From: Rhodococcus sp. WMMA185
Lineage (GTDB): Bacteria; Actinomycetota; Actinomycetes; Mycobacteriales; Mycobacteriaceae
Direction: 5' to 3'
Assembly: GCF_001767395.1 (NCBI RefSeq)
Contig: NZ_CP017014.1
Span: 3,108,501 to 3,172,500, forward strand
DNA: 64,000 bases
Positions 16,897-27,628 of the stretch are shown here, one piece after another. The translations under genes were made by a program, and so were the position numbers. The notes under the pieces are model-generated. The model ran no database searches. It had not been told where the DNA came from and saw nothing but the letters and a program-made list of their open reading frames with translations. Within the stretch, counting starts at the first letter, position 1, and each line of letters starts with the position of its first letter.

Positions 16897-17364
16897 ATGA
16901 AGTTGGCTGAGGCACTGGCTGAGCGGGGCGATCTGACGCGACGCGTGGAGCAACTTCAGTCACGCATTCTGACGAATGCACGACATCAGGAGGGTGAGTC
17001 GCCCGCCGAGGACGCTGCATCGCTGCTCCTCGAACTCGAGGAGGCCCTGGACCGGACGGAGGTTCTCGTCCGAAGGATCAATCGGACGAACGCCGCTGCG
17101 CCACTGGGTGATGCGAGTATCACGGATGCGCTGGCCCGGCGGGACGTGCTACGAATTCGGCATCGAGTGGTGTCCGCAGCGGCGGATGCTGCCTCCGGGC
17201 GTGAGCAGGATCGATATGGTAGACAGCTTCGGTCCGAACTCGTCTTCGTCGCGGCGTTGCCCGTCCGGGATCTGCGGCGGACGGCAGACGATCTCGCAGG
17301 GCAGATCCGCGAGATCGATATGCAAGTGCAGAAGGCGAATTGGGAAGTCGAGTTGCTCGACTGA
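16897..17364 (+). CDS. DIP1984/septicolysin-like family protein
   Basis: 155 residues, highly helical and charged: MKLAEALAERGDLTRRVEQLQSRIL, an acidic helix (DAASLLLELEEALDRTEVLVRRIN), NAAAPLGDASITDALARRDVLR, and a C-terminal helix ending DMQVQKANWEVELLD. This matches the DIP1984 (septicolysin-like) family. The biochemical role is not known; members are small cytosolic proteins predicted to form helical bundles. A strong ribosome site (AAAGGAGGT) precedes the ATG. No operon partner is evident: a ~400-base region with an inverted repeat follows. Confidence 0.82.
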   Translation: MKLAEALAERGDLTRRVEQLQSRILTNARHQEGESPAEDAASLLLELEEALDRTEVLVRRINRTNAAAPLGDASITDALARRDVLRIRHRVVSAAADAASGREQDRYGRQLRSELVFVAALPVRDLRRTADDLAGQIREIDMQVQKANWEVELLD

Positions 17365-17574
17365 CCGCCGTGAGTAGTAGGTAGCCGTTCCAGAGGCGAG
17401 CACATACCGCGGTCGGCGGGAATCCGACCCCACCTCTTGCGCGGAGGGCAGCGCACCCCGGTACACCCGGATCACAGTGCAGCCCTGCACAACGCACAGG
17501 TGACGAAGTACACCGCACATCTCAACACCGAGTGCTGATCGGGAACGGCGAGGGCGGGTAAGGGGCTCCTCACA

Positions 17575-17621
17575 CACGTGAGTGGCGAAGGACGCTGTGA
17601 GCACACTTCGCCACTCACGTG
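17575..17621. repeat. Perfect 16-base inverted repeat
   Basis: Arms CACGTGAGTGGCGAAG (17575-17590) and CTTCGCCACTCACGTG (17606-17621) enclose a 15-base loop. It lies in the 401-base region between the DIP1984 gene and the broken MFS gene and could be a terminator or a dispersed hairpin repeat; another GTGGC-type hairpin lies at 18850-18881. Confidence 0.85.
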
Positions 17622-17626
17622 GGGCT

Positions 17627-17769
17627 GGCTCGACAATGGAGGTTCAGCGGTAAACGAGTTTCTCTACGACCAAGCCGTCGCCCACGCGGCATGGGTCGAC
17701 CGTCAATACGATCCTGGTAGGCATCAGTTGAGTTCGATCGCGACTGACATCGTCGAGGCCCTGGTATGA
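17627..17769 (+). pseudogene. Possible 3' remnant of a gene upstream of the MFS pseudogene
   Basis: The frame ending TGA at 17767-17769 reads WLDNGGSAVNEFLYDQAV and ends SSIATDIVEALV. It has codon use like real genes here and overlaps the MFS start codon as ATGA, the pattern of coupled genes. No start codon with a ribosome site precedes it; the only in-frame start lies inside the inverted repeat at 17575. I read it as the tail of a deleted gene, with low certainty. Confidence 0.3.
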
Positions 17770-18805
17770 GAGTTGCACAGCAGGACGGGGCCGCATCGGT
17801 ACTGCGTGACCCAGTGTTCTTACGTCTGGCGATAATTCAGGCATTGAACATGATCGGCGACGGCCTGATCGCTGCCGGCGTGCCGATACTGCTCGTGAGC
17901 AGGCAATCCGGTGGCAGCGATATCGCGGCATTCGTTGCCGCGTCGGGTGTGGGCGGCCTGGTTGTGCTCGCCGCCGCGACCCTGCTGCTCGACGCGTTCT
18001 CGCGGCGCACCATTCTGATCGTGTCGGATATCGCGCGCTTGGGCGTGGTCGGCCTTCTCACGCTCTACCTCTCCACCGACAGTCTTGTCTCTCTCATCGC
18101 GGCAGGGGCGATCGCCGGGGCTGGTGTCGGCGTGTTCCGGCCCGCATACAGCACGTACATAGGTGAGGTAGTTGATCCGCGCCTGCGAAGGCCCGCAAAT
18201 GCGTTGAGGTCGCTGAGTTCGAAGGTCGCTGCCGTCGTCGCGCCCGGACTGATCAGTGTCGTCGCACTCACCGGCGCGATCGAGAATGTCCTCCCGATCG
18301 CCGCGGTGGTTGCGACTGCATCCATCATCGTCCTACTGGGCTGCCCACCTTCCAAGCTCAGTGGAGAAGCGGACCCGGAAGCATCAAGGATTTTCGAGGG
18401 TCTCCGAACGGTCGCCCGCACGCCTTGGATCCTCGCGGTGATGTGTCAGGGCGCCGTCCAGGTCGGTCTCGTCATGGCGCCACTTGCCGTACTCGTTCCG
18501 GTATGGCTCGAGGCGCGATCGGCGCAGGCCCAGTACGGCTTCCTACTCGCCGTCGAGGCCCTCGATGCGATCTGTGGCGCGATTGTCGCCCTGCGCGTGA
18601 AGACCGCTCGGGTAGGGGTTGTCGCGGTTCTCGCGCTCTTGCTCCAAGGCTTGGTCCCGGTGTCGCTGATCCTCAACGGGCCGATGTGGGTCGCGTATGT
18701 GGGATTCTGCGCTGCCGGTATCGGATCGGGGTATCGGTACTTCTCGCTTCGGTTTTGCTGTCCCTGCTCGTACCTGGCGTGCGCCGGTTCGGTGCAACCG
18801 AGTGA
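17766..18805 (+). pseudogene. Broken MFS transporter gene (internal deletion and frameshift)
   Basis: The first ~320 codons encode a normal MFS protein: FLRLAIIQALNMIGDGLIAAGVPILLVS, further helices, then MWVAYVGFCAAGIGSG. At about 18725 the reading frame becomes non-sensical (YRYFSLRFCCPCSY), while the next frame reads a plausible final MFS helix and tail, GVSVLLASVLLSLLVPGV then RRFGATE and stop at 18805. The 60-80 residues of helices expected between these parts are missing. The in-phase frame runs on to 19391 only because it overlaps clpC antisense. An internal deletion that also shifted frame explains this; the product is unlikely to transport. Confidence 0.72.
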
Positions 18806-18849
18806 TGAGTGGAACTACACGGAGGCCATGCAGTCGAGCGAACCCGCAG

Positions 18850-18881
18850 GTGGCACAGTGCGCCGGAGCGCACTGTGCCAC
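18850..18881. terminator. 14-base-pair hairpin between convergent genes
   Basis: Perfect arms GTGGCACAGTGCGC and GCGCACTGTGCCAC around a CGGA loop, placed between the MFS remnant and the clpC-like gene. Likely a bidirectional terminator. Confidence 0.75.
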
Positions 18882-18892
18882 TCGTACCTCGC

Positions 18893-21313
<2,421 letters not shown>

Positions 21314-21333
21314 TCCGAAGCCTCCTGTAAGAA

Positions 21334-21354
21334 GTTGAGCGTTTCTCACTCAAC
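21334..21354 (-). promoter_or_regulatory. HAIR-type inverted repeat (HspR operator) upstream of the clpC-like gene
   Basis: GTTGAGC and ACTCAAC are separated by seven bases, matching the HspR HAIR consensus CTTGAGT-N7-ACTCAAG at 11 of 14 positions. It starts 21 bases upstream of the start codon. Confidence 0.72.
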
Positions 21355-21408
21355 TAACGTGCCAGCTCCTAGTTCAATTCCCAAATCAATGGAAAATTCT
21401 GGTAAAGG

Positions 21409-22701
21409 TCACTCCCCGGGTCCTCGCAGATGGTCACGCAGCGTATTCGTCTCATACCGGGAGCGGAACAGTTTCCGCTTCTGTAGGACTGGGATCACTT
21501 CGTCGACGAAGTCGGCCAAGCCGCTCGGATACAGCGGAGGCATCAGGTTGAAGCCGTCGGCTCCGCCGCGGCGGAACCACAGTTCTATCTCGTCGGCAAT
21601 CGACTCCGGAGTGCCGATCATCGTGCAGTGACCGCCGCCGGCCGCCAGCGTGCCCAGCAGTGCGCGCACGGTGGGTCGGTCCTTCTCGATAATCCGCAGG
21701 ATCGTCTCGTACCGGCCGTGCGGTCCCGTGAATTGAGCCAACGGCGGCACCGGCGGAACCGGCGCATCCAGTTCCCAGTCACTGCAGTCTTGCTCGACGA
21801 ACATCGACAACTGCGCCAGCGACTGCGAGGTGGGCAGCAGCGCGTCGAGTTCCGCCTTCTTGCGCCTGGCCTCCTCGGTGGTCGATCCCACGTAGGTGAC
21901 CAATCCGGGCATCACGACGACCTCGTCCGAGTTGCGGCCCGCCTGCCGAACGCGCTTCTTGACGTCGTCGTAGTAGCTCTGTGCGGCCGGGAGATCGTAA
22001 GCGACGGCGTAGATGCCCTCCGCATACCGAGCGGCAAGGTCGCGCCCCTGATCGGACGCGCCCGCCTGGAACAGCACGGGGCGGCCCTGCGGCGAGTGCG
22101 GCACGGTCAGCGGTCCGTCGACCAGAAAATGGCTCCCCCGATGGTGGATCGGATTCACCTTGGCCGGATCCGCGAACATCCCTCCACGGTCCAGGACGAG
22201 TGCGTCCGGTTCCCACGAATCCCACAGGGCCAGCGCGACGTCGACGAATTCTGCGGCACGCGCATAGCGCTCATCGTGCGGGGGCATCTCCTCGAGGCCG
22301 TGGTTGCGTGCCTCGGCGTCGAACATCGACGTCACGACGTTCCAGCCGACGCGGCCCCTGCTGATGTGGTCGAGCGAGGCCAGCATCCGGGCGGCGTGGA
22401 ACGGCGTGTAAAACGTGGTGGACACCGTGCTCACCAGCCCGACCCGCTCGGTGGCGCGTGCCATCGCCGACAGCGCGGTGAGCGGCTCGAGGAACCACCA
22501 CGAGCCGGAGGCGGGGTTGCGCACCGAGTGGCCGTCGGCAAAAAAGACCGCGTCAAGGCAACCGCGTTCGGCGATCTGCGCCAGTTCCTCGTAGTAGGTG
22601 ATGTCGCCGAGTCGGTCAACCGACGATTCCGGGTGCCGCCAGGACGCTCCGTGGTGGCCGCACCCGAACAAGAACGCGTTGAAGTGCAGTTGACTTCCCA
22701 T
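21409..22701 (-). CDS. NtaA/SnaA/DszA-family FMN-dependent monooxygenase (LLM class)
   Basis: 430 residues of the bacterial luciferase-like fold. Typical segments are FLFGCGHHGASWRHPES, EELAQIAERGCLDAVFFAD, LEPLTALSAMARATERVGLVSTVSTTFYTPFHAARMLASLDHIS, RGRVGWNVVTS (the hallmark of the NtaA/SnaA/DszA subgroup), GRPVLFQAGASDQGRDLAARYAEG and GGADGFNLMPP. These enzymes use FMNH2 from a separate reductase to oxidise sulfur, nitrogen or xenobiotic substrates. The gene follows an SDR gene on the same strand with 26 bases between them, so they form a likely two-gene operon; substrate unknown. Confidence 0.88.
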   Translation of the reverse strand: MGSQLHFNAFLFGCGHHGASWRHPESSVDRLGDITYYEELAQIAERGCLDAVFFADGHSVRNPASGSWWFLEPLTALSAMARATERVGLVSTVSTTFYTPFHAARMLASLDHISRGRVGWNVVTSMFDAEARNHGLEEMPPHDERYARAAEFVDVALALWDSWEPDALVLDRGGMFADPAKVNPIHHRGSHFLVDGPLTVPHSPQGRPVLFQAGASDQGRDLAARYAEGIYAVAYDLPAAQSYYDDVKKRVRQAGRNSDEVVVMPGLVTYVGSTTEEARRKKAELDALLPTSQSLAQLSMFVEQDCSDWELDAPVPPVPPLAQFTGPHGRYETILRIIEKDRPTVRALLGTLAAGGGHCTMIGTPESIADEIELWFRRGGADGFNLMPPLYPSGLADFVDEVIPVLQKRKLFRSRYETNTLRDHLRGPGE

Positions 22702-22727
22702 CTCGATCCTCGACCAGGCCGTTCAGG

Positions 22728-23492
22728 TCAGTCCTTGACCAGGCCGCCGTCGACGACGAGGTTCTGGCCGGTCACCGCGCGTGACCACGGGGAAGCGAAG
22801 AACAGGACCGCATCAGCGAATTCGTCCGGAGTAGTGACGCTTCGGAGCGGTGTGCTGGAGGCGATCAGATCGAATACCTCGTCCGGCGTAGCAGCGCTCG
22901 CGTCCGTGGTCCGCAACAGGCCACCTGACACCATGTTCACGGTGATGCCATCGGGACCGAGGTCGGCAGCGAGTGTGCGAGTCAACGACAACACCGCCGC
23001 CTTGGCCGCCGTGTAATCGTGATACGGAACGACCGGGTTCTGGAACAGGTTGGTTCCGACGTTCACGATCCGGCCGAACCCGAGCGAGCGCATGCCCGGC
23101 AGCGCGGCTTGGGTCGTGTTCAGCGCCGCCTGGACGCTTCCCCGAAACTGGGTGTCGAACGCCTCCCACGCGATGGTGTCCGGCTTGTCGCGGGCGTCGC
23201 CGTTGAAGGAGAAATCGGCGAGAGCGTTGTTGATCACCGTGGTCACCGGCGACCCGAAATGTTCCTCGGCCGCGGCAAACAGGCCACCCACCTGCCCCGC
23301 CTCGGTGACGTCGGCCTGCAAGGCGATTGCGTTGCGTGCGCCGAGGGACGACACGAGTTCTGCGGCCGCGTCCCGACTGTTGCGGTAGTTGACGATCACG
23401 CGCGCACCCTGCCGCGCGAACGACCGCACGATCGAGGCGCCGAGGCCCCGACCCCCACCGGTCACCAGGACGACTTGCTTGTCGAGCTGCAT
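22728..23492 (-). CDS. Short-chain dehydrogenase/reductase (FabG-like)
   Basis: 254 residues of the classical SDR type. The NAD(P)-binding motif is TGGGRGLG (VVLVTGGGRGLGASIVRSFA), with NNA as INNALADFSF. The catalytic Tyr-Lys is in YHDYTAAKAAVLSLTRTLA, and VDGGLVKD ends the protein. ATG 23492 is used because AAGGTGAG lies just before it; the frame continues upstream but into the ohrR regulatory region. First gene of a leftward pair with the flavin monooxygenase, divergent from ohrR. The palindrome at 23561-23587 lies 69 bases upstream, so peroxide-responsive control is possible. Confidence 0.86.
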   Translation of the reverse strand: MQLDKQVVLVTGGGRGLGASIVRSFARQGARVIVNYRNSRDAAAELVSSLGARNAIALQADVTEAGQVGGLFAAAEEHFGSPVTTVINNALADFSFNGDARDKPDTIAWEAFDTQFRGSVQAALNTTQAALPGMRSLGFGRIVNVGTNLFQNPVVPYHDYTAAKAAVLSLTRTLAADLGPDGITVNMVSGGLLRTTDASAATPDEVFDLIASSTPLRSVTTPDEFADAVLFFASPWSRAVTGQNLVVDGGLVKD

Positions 23493-23560
23493 GCTCTCAC
23501 CTTCCGTTTCGCCGGCGACGAGACATCGGATAGGCCACAGTGTAGGCCTCACCCAAATGG

Positions 23561-23587
23561 GTTGCACACAATTAAGTTGTGTGCAAC
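23561..23587 (+). promoter_or_regulatory. OhrR operator overlapping the ohrR promoter
   Basis: Perfect 11-base arms GTTGCACACAA and TTGTGTGCAAC flank TTAAG. The -35 TTGCAC (23562-23567) and -10 AACTAT (23585-23590) are 17 bases apart and sit within or touch the palindrome, as expected for autorepression. The core ACAATTAAGTTGT resembles known OhrR sites. Confidence 0.75.
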
Positions 23588-23596
23588 TATTTTGCG

Positions 23597-24055
23597 GTGA
23601 CCAACGCTCTCGAGCTCGACCGGCAAGTGTGCTTCGCGCTGTACTCGGCTTCCAGGGCGATGACGGCCACCTACCGGCCGCTGCTGGAAAAGCTTGGCGT
23701 GACCTACCCGCAGTACTTGGTGTTGCTAGCACTCTGGGAGCACGATGGACGCGGCGTGAGCGAACTGTGCGACGCCCTCGCTCTCGACACCGGCACACTG
23801 TCGCCGCTACTCAAGCGACTTGAAGTTCTGGGCCTGCTCGAACGCCGACGTTCACCGGCCGACGAACGTCGGGTCAGCATCCACCTGACCGAATCGGGCG
23901 CCGCGCTCCGCGAGGAGGCCATTGGTATTCCGGCAGAACTGACCCGCTCGACGGGTATGGACGTCGACGAGCTAGCAGCCCTGCGCGACACCCTGACCCG
24001 CCTCACCGAATCGCTTCACCGTCATAGCACTACCACCCCCACGAGAAAGAAGTAG
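23597..24055 (+). CDS. ohrR: Organic-peroxide sensor OhrR (MarR family)
   Basis: 152 residues. The N-terminus carries the reactive cysteine in the usual OhrR context (LDRQVCFALYSASRAMTATYRPLLEKLGVTYPQYLVLLALWE). The winged helix follows: VSELCDALALDTGTLSPLLKRLEVLGLLERRRSPADERRV. Oxidation of the cysteine by organic hydroperoxides would release the operator. GTG 23597 is chosen because it lies six bases after the -10 AACTAT, giving a leaderless mRNA. The GTG six codons earlier lies inside the operator palindrome. Three bases after its stop codon comes ohr, so both are one operon. Confidence 0.9.
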   Translation: MTNALELDRQVCFALYSASRAMTATYRPLLEKLGVTYPQYLVLLALWEHDGRGVSELCDALALDTGTLSPLLKRLEVLGLLERRRSPADERRVSIHLTESGAALREEAIGIPAELTRSTGMDVDELAALRDTLTRLTESLHRHSTTTPTRKK

Positions 24056-24058
24056 TCC

Positions 24059-24481
24059 ATGAACGTCCTCTACACCGCAGAAGCCCTCGCGACCGGAGAA
24101 GGCCGCAACGGCCACGCCCGCACATCGGACGGACGGCTCGACCTGAACCTCGCCATTCCCGCCGAAATGGGGGGATCGGGAGACGGGACCAACCCGGAGC
24201 AGTTGTTCGCAGCCGGATACGCGGCTTGCTTCCACTCGGCACTGCAGTTGATCGCCCGCCAAGTCAAGGCCGATGTCACCGACTCGGCTGTCGGCGCCCG
24301 CGTCGGGATCGGCCCGATCGACGGTGGCGGATTCGGCCTCGCCGTCACCCTCGAGGTTTCACTGCCGCACCTGCCGCGCCAGGAAGCGCTCGACCTGACC
24401 GAGAAGGCGCACCAGGTCTGCCCGTACTCCAACGCCACCCGCGGCAACATCGACGTCACCCTCGAGGTCTCCGAAGACTAG
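24059..24481 (+). CDS. ohr: Organic hydroperoxide resistance protein Ohr
   Basis: 140 residues of the Ohr/OsmC fold. It is a thiol peroxidase that reduces fatty-acid and other organic hydroperoxides. The two catalytic cysteines are visible in the usual contexts: [13 protein letters not shown] (peroxidatic) and [17 protein letters not shown] (resolving), plus [15 protein letters not shown]. It lies directly downstream of ohrR in an operon, and will be derepressed together with it under organic-peroxide stress. Confidence 0.95.
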   Translation: MNVLYTAEALATGEGRNGHARTSDGRLDLNLAIPAEMGGSGDGTNPEQLFAAGYAACFHSALQLIARQVKADVTDSAVGARVGIGPIDGGGFGLAVTLEVSLPHLPRQEALDLTEKAHQVCPYSNATRGNIDVTLEVSED

Positions 24482-24520
24482 GTCACTGAACACTAGGGAA
24501 CAGGCTCGGCGGGCGTCGAA

Positions 24521-25399
24521 TCAGGTGAACTTGTACTCGACGCCCGTCAAGTCTTCCGACAGCGACCACAGGGCAGCTGCGGTTCGCTCGTCCTGCGACT
24601 TCTTGCTGGAACCGACCACCTTCGGGTATCCGCGTTGCTCGAACGGTCCGTCCGGCCCGATGTAGCTGCCACCGAACACTTCAGGGGCCGCGGCCGCATA
24701 GAGCATCGGCAATGCCCCCATCTCCGCCGACTGCGCGACGATCGCGTTGCCGATCCCCATCACCTTGTCGAGAATCGACTCGGTGTGCGACTGCAGATTC
24801 GTCGACGCGTAACCCGGATGTGCGGCCACCGCCTTGAGCGGCGAACCGGCCGCATTCAGTCGACGCTGCAACTCGTAGGTGAACAGAAGGTTCGCGAGCT
24901 TCGACTGCCCGTATGCCGCCCATCGGCTGTACCTGCGGGATTCCCAGTTGAGATCTTCCAGATCGATGGTGCCGATCTGATGCGCCGTGCTCGACATCGT
25001 GGCAACGCGATCGGTGATCTTGTCCAGGAGTAGTCCGGTCAGTGCGAAATGCCCCAGATGATTTGTGCCGATCTGCATTTCGAATCCATCGGCAGTCCTG
25101 CCCTTCGGCACTGCCATCACGCCGGCGTTGTTCACCAGCACGTCAAGGGAGTCGATTCCGGCGGCGAACTCGCGTACGGACTTCAGATCCGACAGATCGA
25201 GGCGGCGGACTTCCGCGTTGTCCCCGATCGATCGCGCAACCGCTTCCCCCTTCCCGGTGTTGCGGCAAGCCAGCACAACGTGCGCTCCGGCCCTACCCAG
25301 AGCTCGCGCTGCCACCGCGCCCAAACCACTATTGGCGCCGGTGACGACGAACGTGCGGCCATCCTGATCGGCGATGTCGGAATCTGTCCATTTGGTCAT
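24521..25399 (-). CDS. SDR oxidoreductase (retinol-dehydrogenase-like)
   Basis: 292 residues. The cofactor motif is TGANSGLG (RTFVVTGANSGLGAVAARAL), followed by ARNTGKGEA, DLSDLKSVREFA and NNAGVM. The active-site Tyr-Lys is in WAAYGQSKLANLLFTYELQRRL, and AAHPGYASTNLQ follows. It belongs to the SDR group close to mammalian retinol dehydrogenases and several mycobacterial short-chain dehydrogenases. Substrate unknown. Monocistronic, convergent with ohr and followed on the same strand by nothing until its stop at 24521. Confidence 0.87.
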   Translation of the reverse strand: MTKWTDSDIADQDGRTFVVTGANSGLGAVAARALGRAGAHVVLACRNTGKGEAVARSIGDNAEVRRLDLSDLKSVREFAAGIDSLDVLVNNAGVMAVPKGRTADGFEMQIGTNHLGHFALTGLLLDKITDRVATMSSTAHQIGTIDLEDLNWESRRYSRWAAYGQSKLANLLFTYELQRRLNAAGSPLKAVAAHPGYASTNLQSHTESILDKVMGIGNAIVAQSAEMGALPMLYAAAAPEVFGGSYIGPDGPFEQRGYPKVVGSSKKSQDERTAAALWSLSEDLTGVEYKFT

Positions 25400-25439
25400 G
25401 GGTTCAAGACTACGGATGACGGCACCACCGCGTCACCCG

Positions 25440-27479
25440 TCACCACGCCTGCGTCCGTACCAGAGGAAGATTGACGAAACTGGGCCGGTCCGGGGCGAGT
25501 TGAAGGTGCTGTGGCTTCAACTGACTGTCGGCGAGTATCGGTCCGATGGGCAGGTACCGGGGAACGCTACTCGCGTATACGTCGACGCGTAGCCGATGCC
25601 CCGGCGCGAGAACCGCATCCGTGGGCACGAGGTTGATATCGATAGGTGTCACCTCACCCGGAACCTGGGGCTGACGAGTATCCAGAGTCAGAAAGTGTTC
25701 AGGCTCAGCGTAATCCCCATTCGCCGACTTCGTACTCCGTGAGTCGTCCACGGCTCGGAACGATGCGGTGAGCGCTCCGTTGGTGAGAACGGTCGATGTG
25801 CCGTCGGGGGCGACGTCGTTGAGCGTGACTGCCCAGAATCCGTCCGTGGCGTCGAGCACCGTCTCGAGGTGCAGGTTGACCGGTCCCGACAGTTCGGTCG
25901 GTCGCTCGACCGGGGCGCTGGTGAATGTCAATCCCTCGACCTCCTGAAATCGGGAGTCCTTGCTGCACATCGGCCCGAGGACGACGGTCACCCCCGCCGT
26001 CCCCTCGACCGAGTCGCGCGAGCAGAAACCTCGCAGGCCGGGCGAGACGGTGAGCCGGGCCGAGTCGGTGGGCTCCGACGCGATCAGGCTGCCGTCGTAT
26101 GCGGCGTGGCCGGCAGTTCCGCTCGGAGCCCCGGAAAGGTACATCCGCTGGTAGTCGACACCCGCACGCGGGAACTGATCGGTGGTCGTCCAACCGTTGC
26201 CCTGCTGATAGAGGGTGACCGGACCGTATTCTTCGATTCCGTTGTCAATGCCCTTGAGCCACTTGTCGAGCCATGCGCGCTCGAGTACGTCGAGCCGTGG
26301 AGGCGCACCGGGTTCTCCAAAGCCGCTCCCGACCGTGATGTGGTAGGCGTCGCTCATGATCAGTTGTTTCCGACCGGCGGGAAGCCGGATCTCGTTGTAG
26401 AGCCTCGGCTCACTGTTGGCGAATATGTCGTGCCAGGCGCCGTAGAGCATGGTCGGTACTTCGATTTTGTCCGTTTGCGTTTCTCGCTCCTCGTAGAACG
26501 GCCCGTCCTGCACCACCTCTAGCGTGCCGGGGGCAAGGTCGCTCCATTCCTGTGTCGTCAGCGCATCGGTCAGAGCGGGAAAGAGCGTCAGTGGATCGCG
26601 CAACCGATCTTGCAACCACTGCTCGTCGAAGCGCCCCTGCGCGAGATCCTGCAGGTTGGGAATGAGCTTGAGTCCGTTGACCAACGCCAGCCACGGCGGC
26701 ATGAAACCGACTCCCAGACCGCCACCCGTACCGACGATGTCGCGAAGCAGATCGTCGCCCGGCTCCATGGGAAAGATCGCTTTCAACGCGGGCGGCTGAT
26801 GTCCGGCGGCCTGCAGTGAGTTGATGGCCGAGTAGGACACTCCCACCATCGCGACCTTGCCATCGGACCAACTCTGTTTGCTCATCCAATCGATGACCTC
26901 GACCGAATCCCGCTGCTCGACGGGTCCGAGCGCCTGCCATTCGCCTTGCGAGAAGCCGGTGCCGCGGGTATCGACCACCACCTGGGTGTAACCATTCTGC
27001 ACAAGGTCACGGTTGACCGCGAAGACCCGCATGCCGCCCCCGGTCAGCAGTCCCATCAGCTCGTCCACTCCCTCGAGTGGCGTTCCGGCCAAGTTGTACG
27101 AATTCACCAGGTTGACGACAGTGTCCTGATAGCCGGGTATCGCGAGCACGGAGTCGACGATGCTACTGATCAACTTCGTGTAGGGGGTGATGTTCAAGAC
27201 CGACGGCATCTTGGTCTCGATCGGGTTGCCTGACGCATCAGCCGGTCGGTAAACGTTGGCCTTCAAAACCGTTCCGTCACTCATGGTGATGGGCACGTCC
27301 CAGTCGATGGCGATCAGGGGGTAAGCGGGCGGCGCCTCGACCGCGGCTGTCCACCGCGCACCCGCGACCCCGCCGGTCGGATCGGCCGATGCCGTCGCGC
27401 TCGAAACTGCCGTGAGCCCCAGGGCCATCACGAGAGAGATCGCTGCCGTACCCGGTCGAAACGCCCGCTGCCGCACCAT
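25440..27479 (-). CDS. Secreted CocE/NonD-type hydrolase (X-Pro dipeptidyl-peptidase S15 fold)
   Basis: About 679 residues. The N-terminus (VRQRAFRPGTAAISLVMALGL then TAVSSATASADP) is a typical signal peptide. The S15 alpha/beta-hydrolase core has WDVPITMSDGTVLKANVYRP, VVVDTRGTGFSQGEW, the nucleophile elbow VGVSYSAINSLQAAGH, and a C-terminal jelly-roll-like domain (LSGPVNLHLETVLDATDGFWAVTLNDV). Such enzymes hydrolyse esters or X-Pro peptides; cocaine esterase is a rhodococcal example. Starts TTG 27485, GTG 27482 and ATG 27479 are all possible; ATG is preferred with GAGAGG upstream. Monocistronic; targets are presumably outside the cell membrane. Confidence 0.85.
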   Translation of the reverse strand: MVRQRAFRPGTAAISLVMALGLTAVSSATASADPTGGVAGARWTAAVEAPPAYPLIAIDWDVPITMSDGTVLKANVYRPADASGNPIETKMPSVLNITPYTKLISSIVDSVLAIPGYQDTVVNLVNSYNLAGTPLEGVDELMGLLTGGGMRVFAVNRDLVQNGYTQVVVDTRGTGFSQGEWQALGPVEQRDSVEVIDWMSKQSWSDGKVAMVGVSYSAINSLQAAGHQPPALKAIFPMEPGDDLLRDIVGTGGGLGVGFMPPWLALVNGLKLIPNLQDLAQGRFDEQWLQDRLRDPLTLFPALTDALTTQEWSDLAPGTLEVVQDGPFYEERETQTDKIEVPTMLYGAWHDIFANSEPRLYNEIRLPAGRKQLIMSDAYHITVGSGFGEPGAPPRLDVLERAWLDKWLKGIDNGIEEYGPVTLYQQGNGWTTTDQFPRAGVDYQRMYLSGAPSGTAGHAAYDGSLIASEPTDSARLTVSPGLRGFCSRDSVEGTAGVTVVLGPMCSKDSRFQEVEGLTFTSAPVERPTELSGPVNLHLETVLDATDGFWAVTLNDVAPDGTSTVLTNGALTASFRAVDDSRSTKSANGDYAEPEHFLTLDTRQPQVPGEVTPIDINLVPTDAVLAPGHRLRVDVYASSVPRYLPIGPILADSQLKPQHLQLAPDRPSFVNLPLVRTQAW

Positions 27480-27628
27480 CACCAAGACCTCTCGCGAGTT
27501 GTTCCGATGACGTGCCCACTCGATCGGTCAGCAGTGGCCCACGCCACAAGTTATGACAAATTTACCGGATGCCGCCACGACTGTCTGCCAGGTGAACGGC
27601 GAATCAGGGCCTCGACTACCGTGGCAGG

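Noticed and set aside
21628-23016. 462-codon frame antisense to the flavin monooxygenase and SDR
   Set aside because: Composition of a reverse-frame shadow; both leftward genes have clear catalytic motifs.
23579-23596. Upstream GTG as ohrR start
   Set aside because: It lies inside the operator palindrome and before the predicted transcription start.
27480-27485. TTG or GTG start for the CocE-type hydrolase
   Set aside because: ATG 27479 is two codons downstream with better spacing to GAGAGG; the signal peptide is the same either way.
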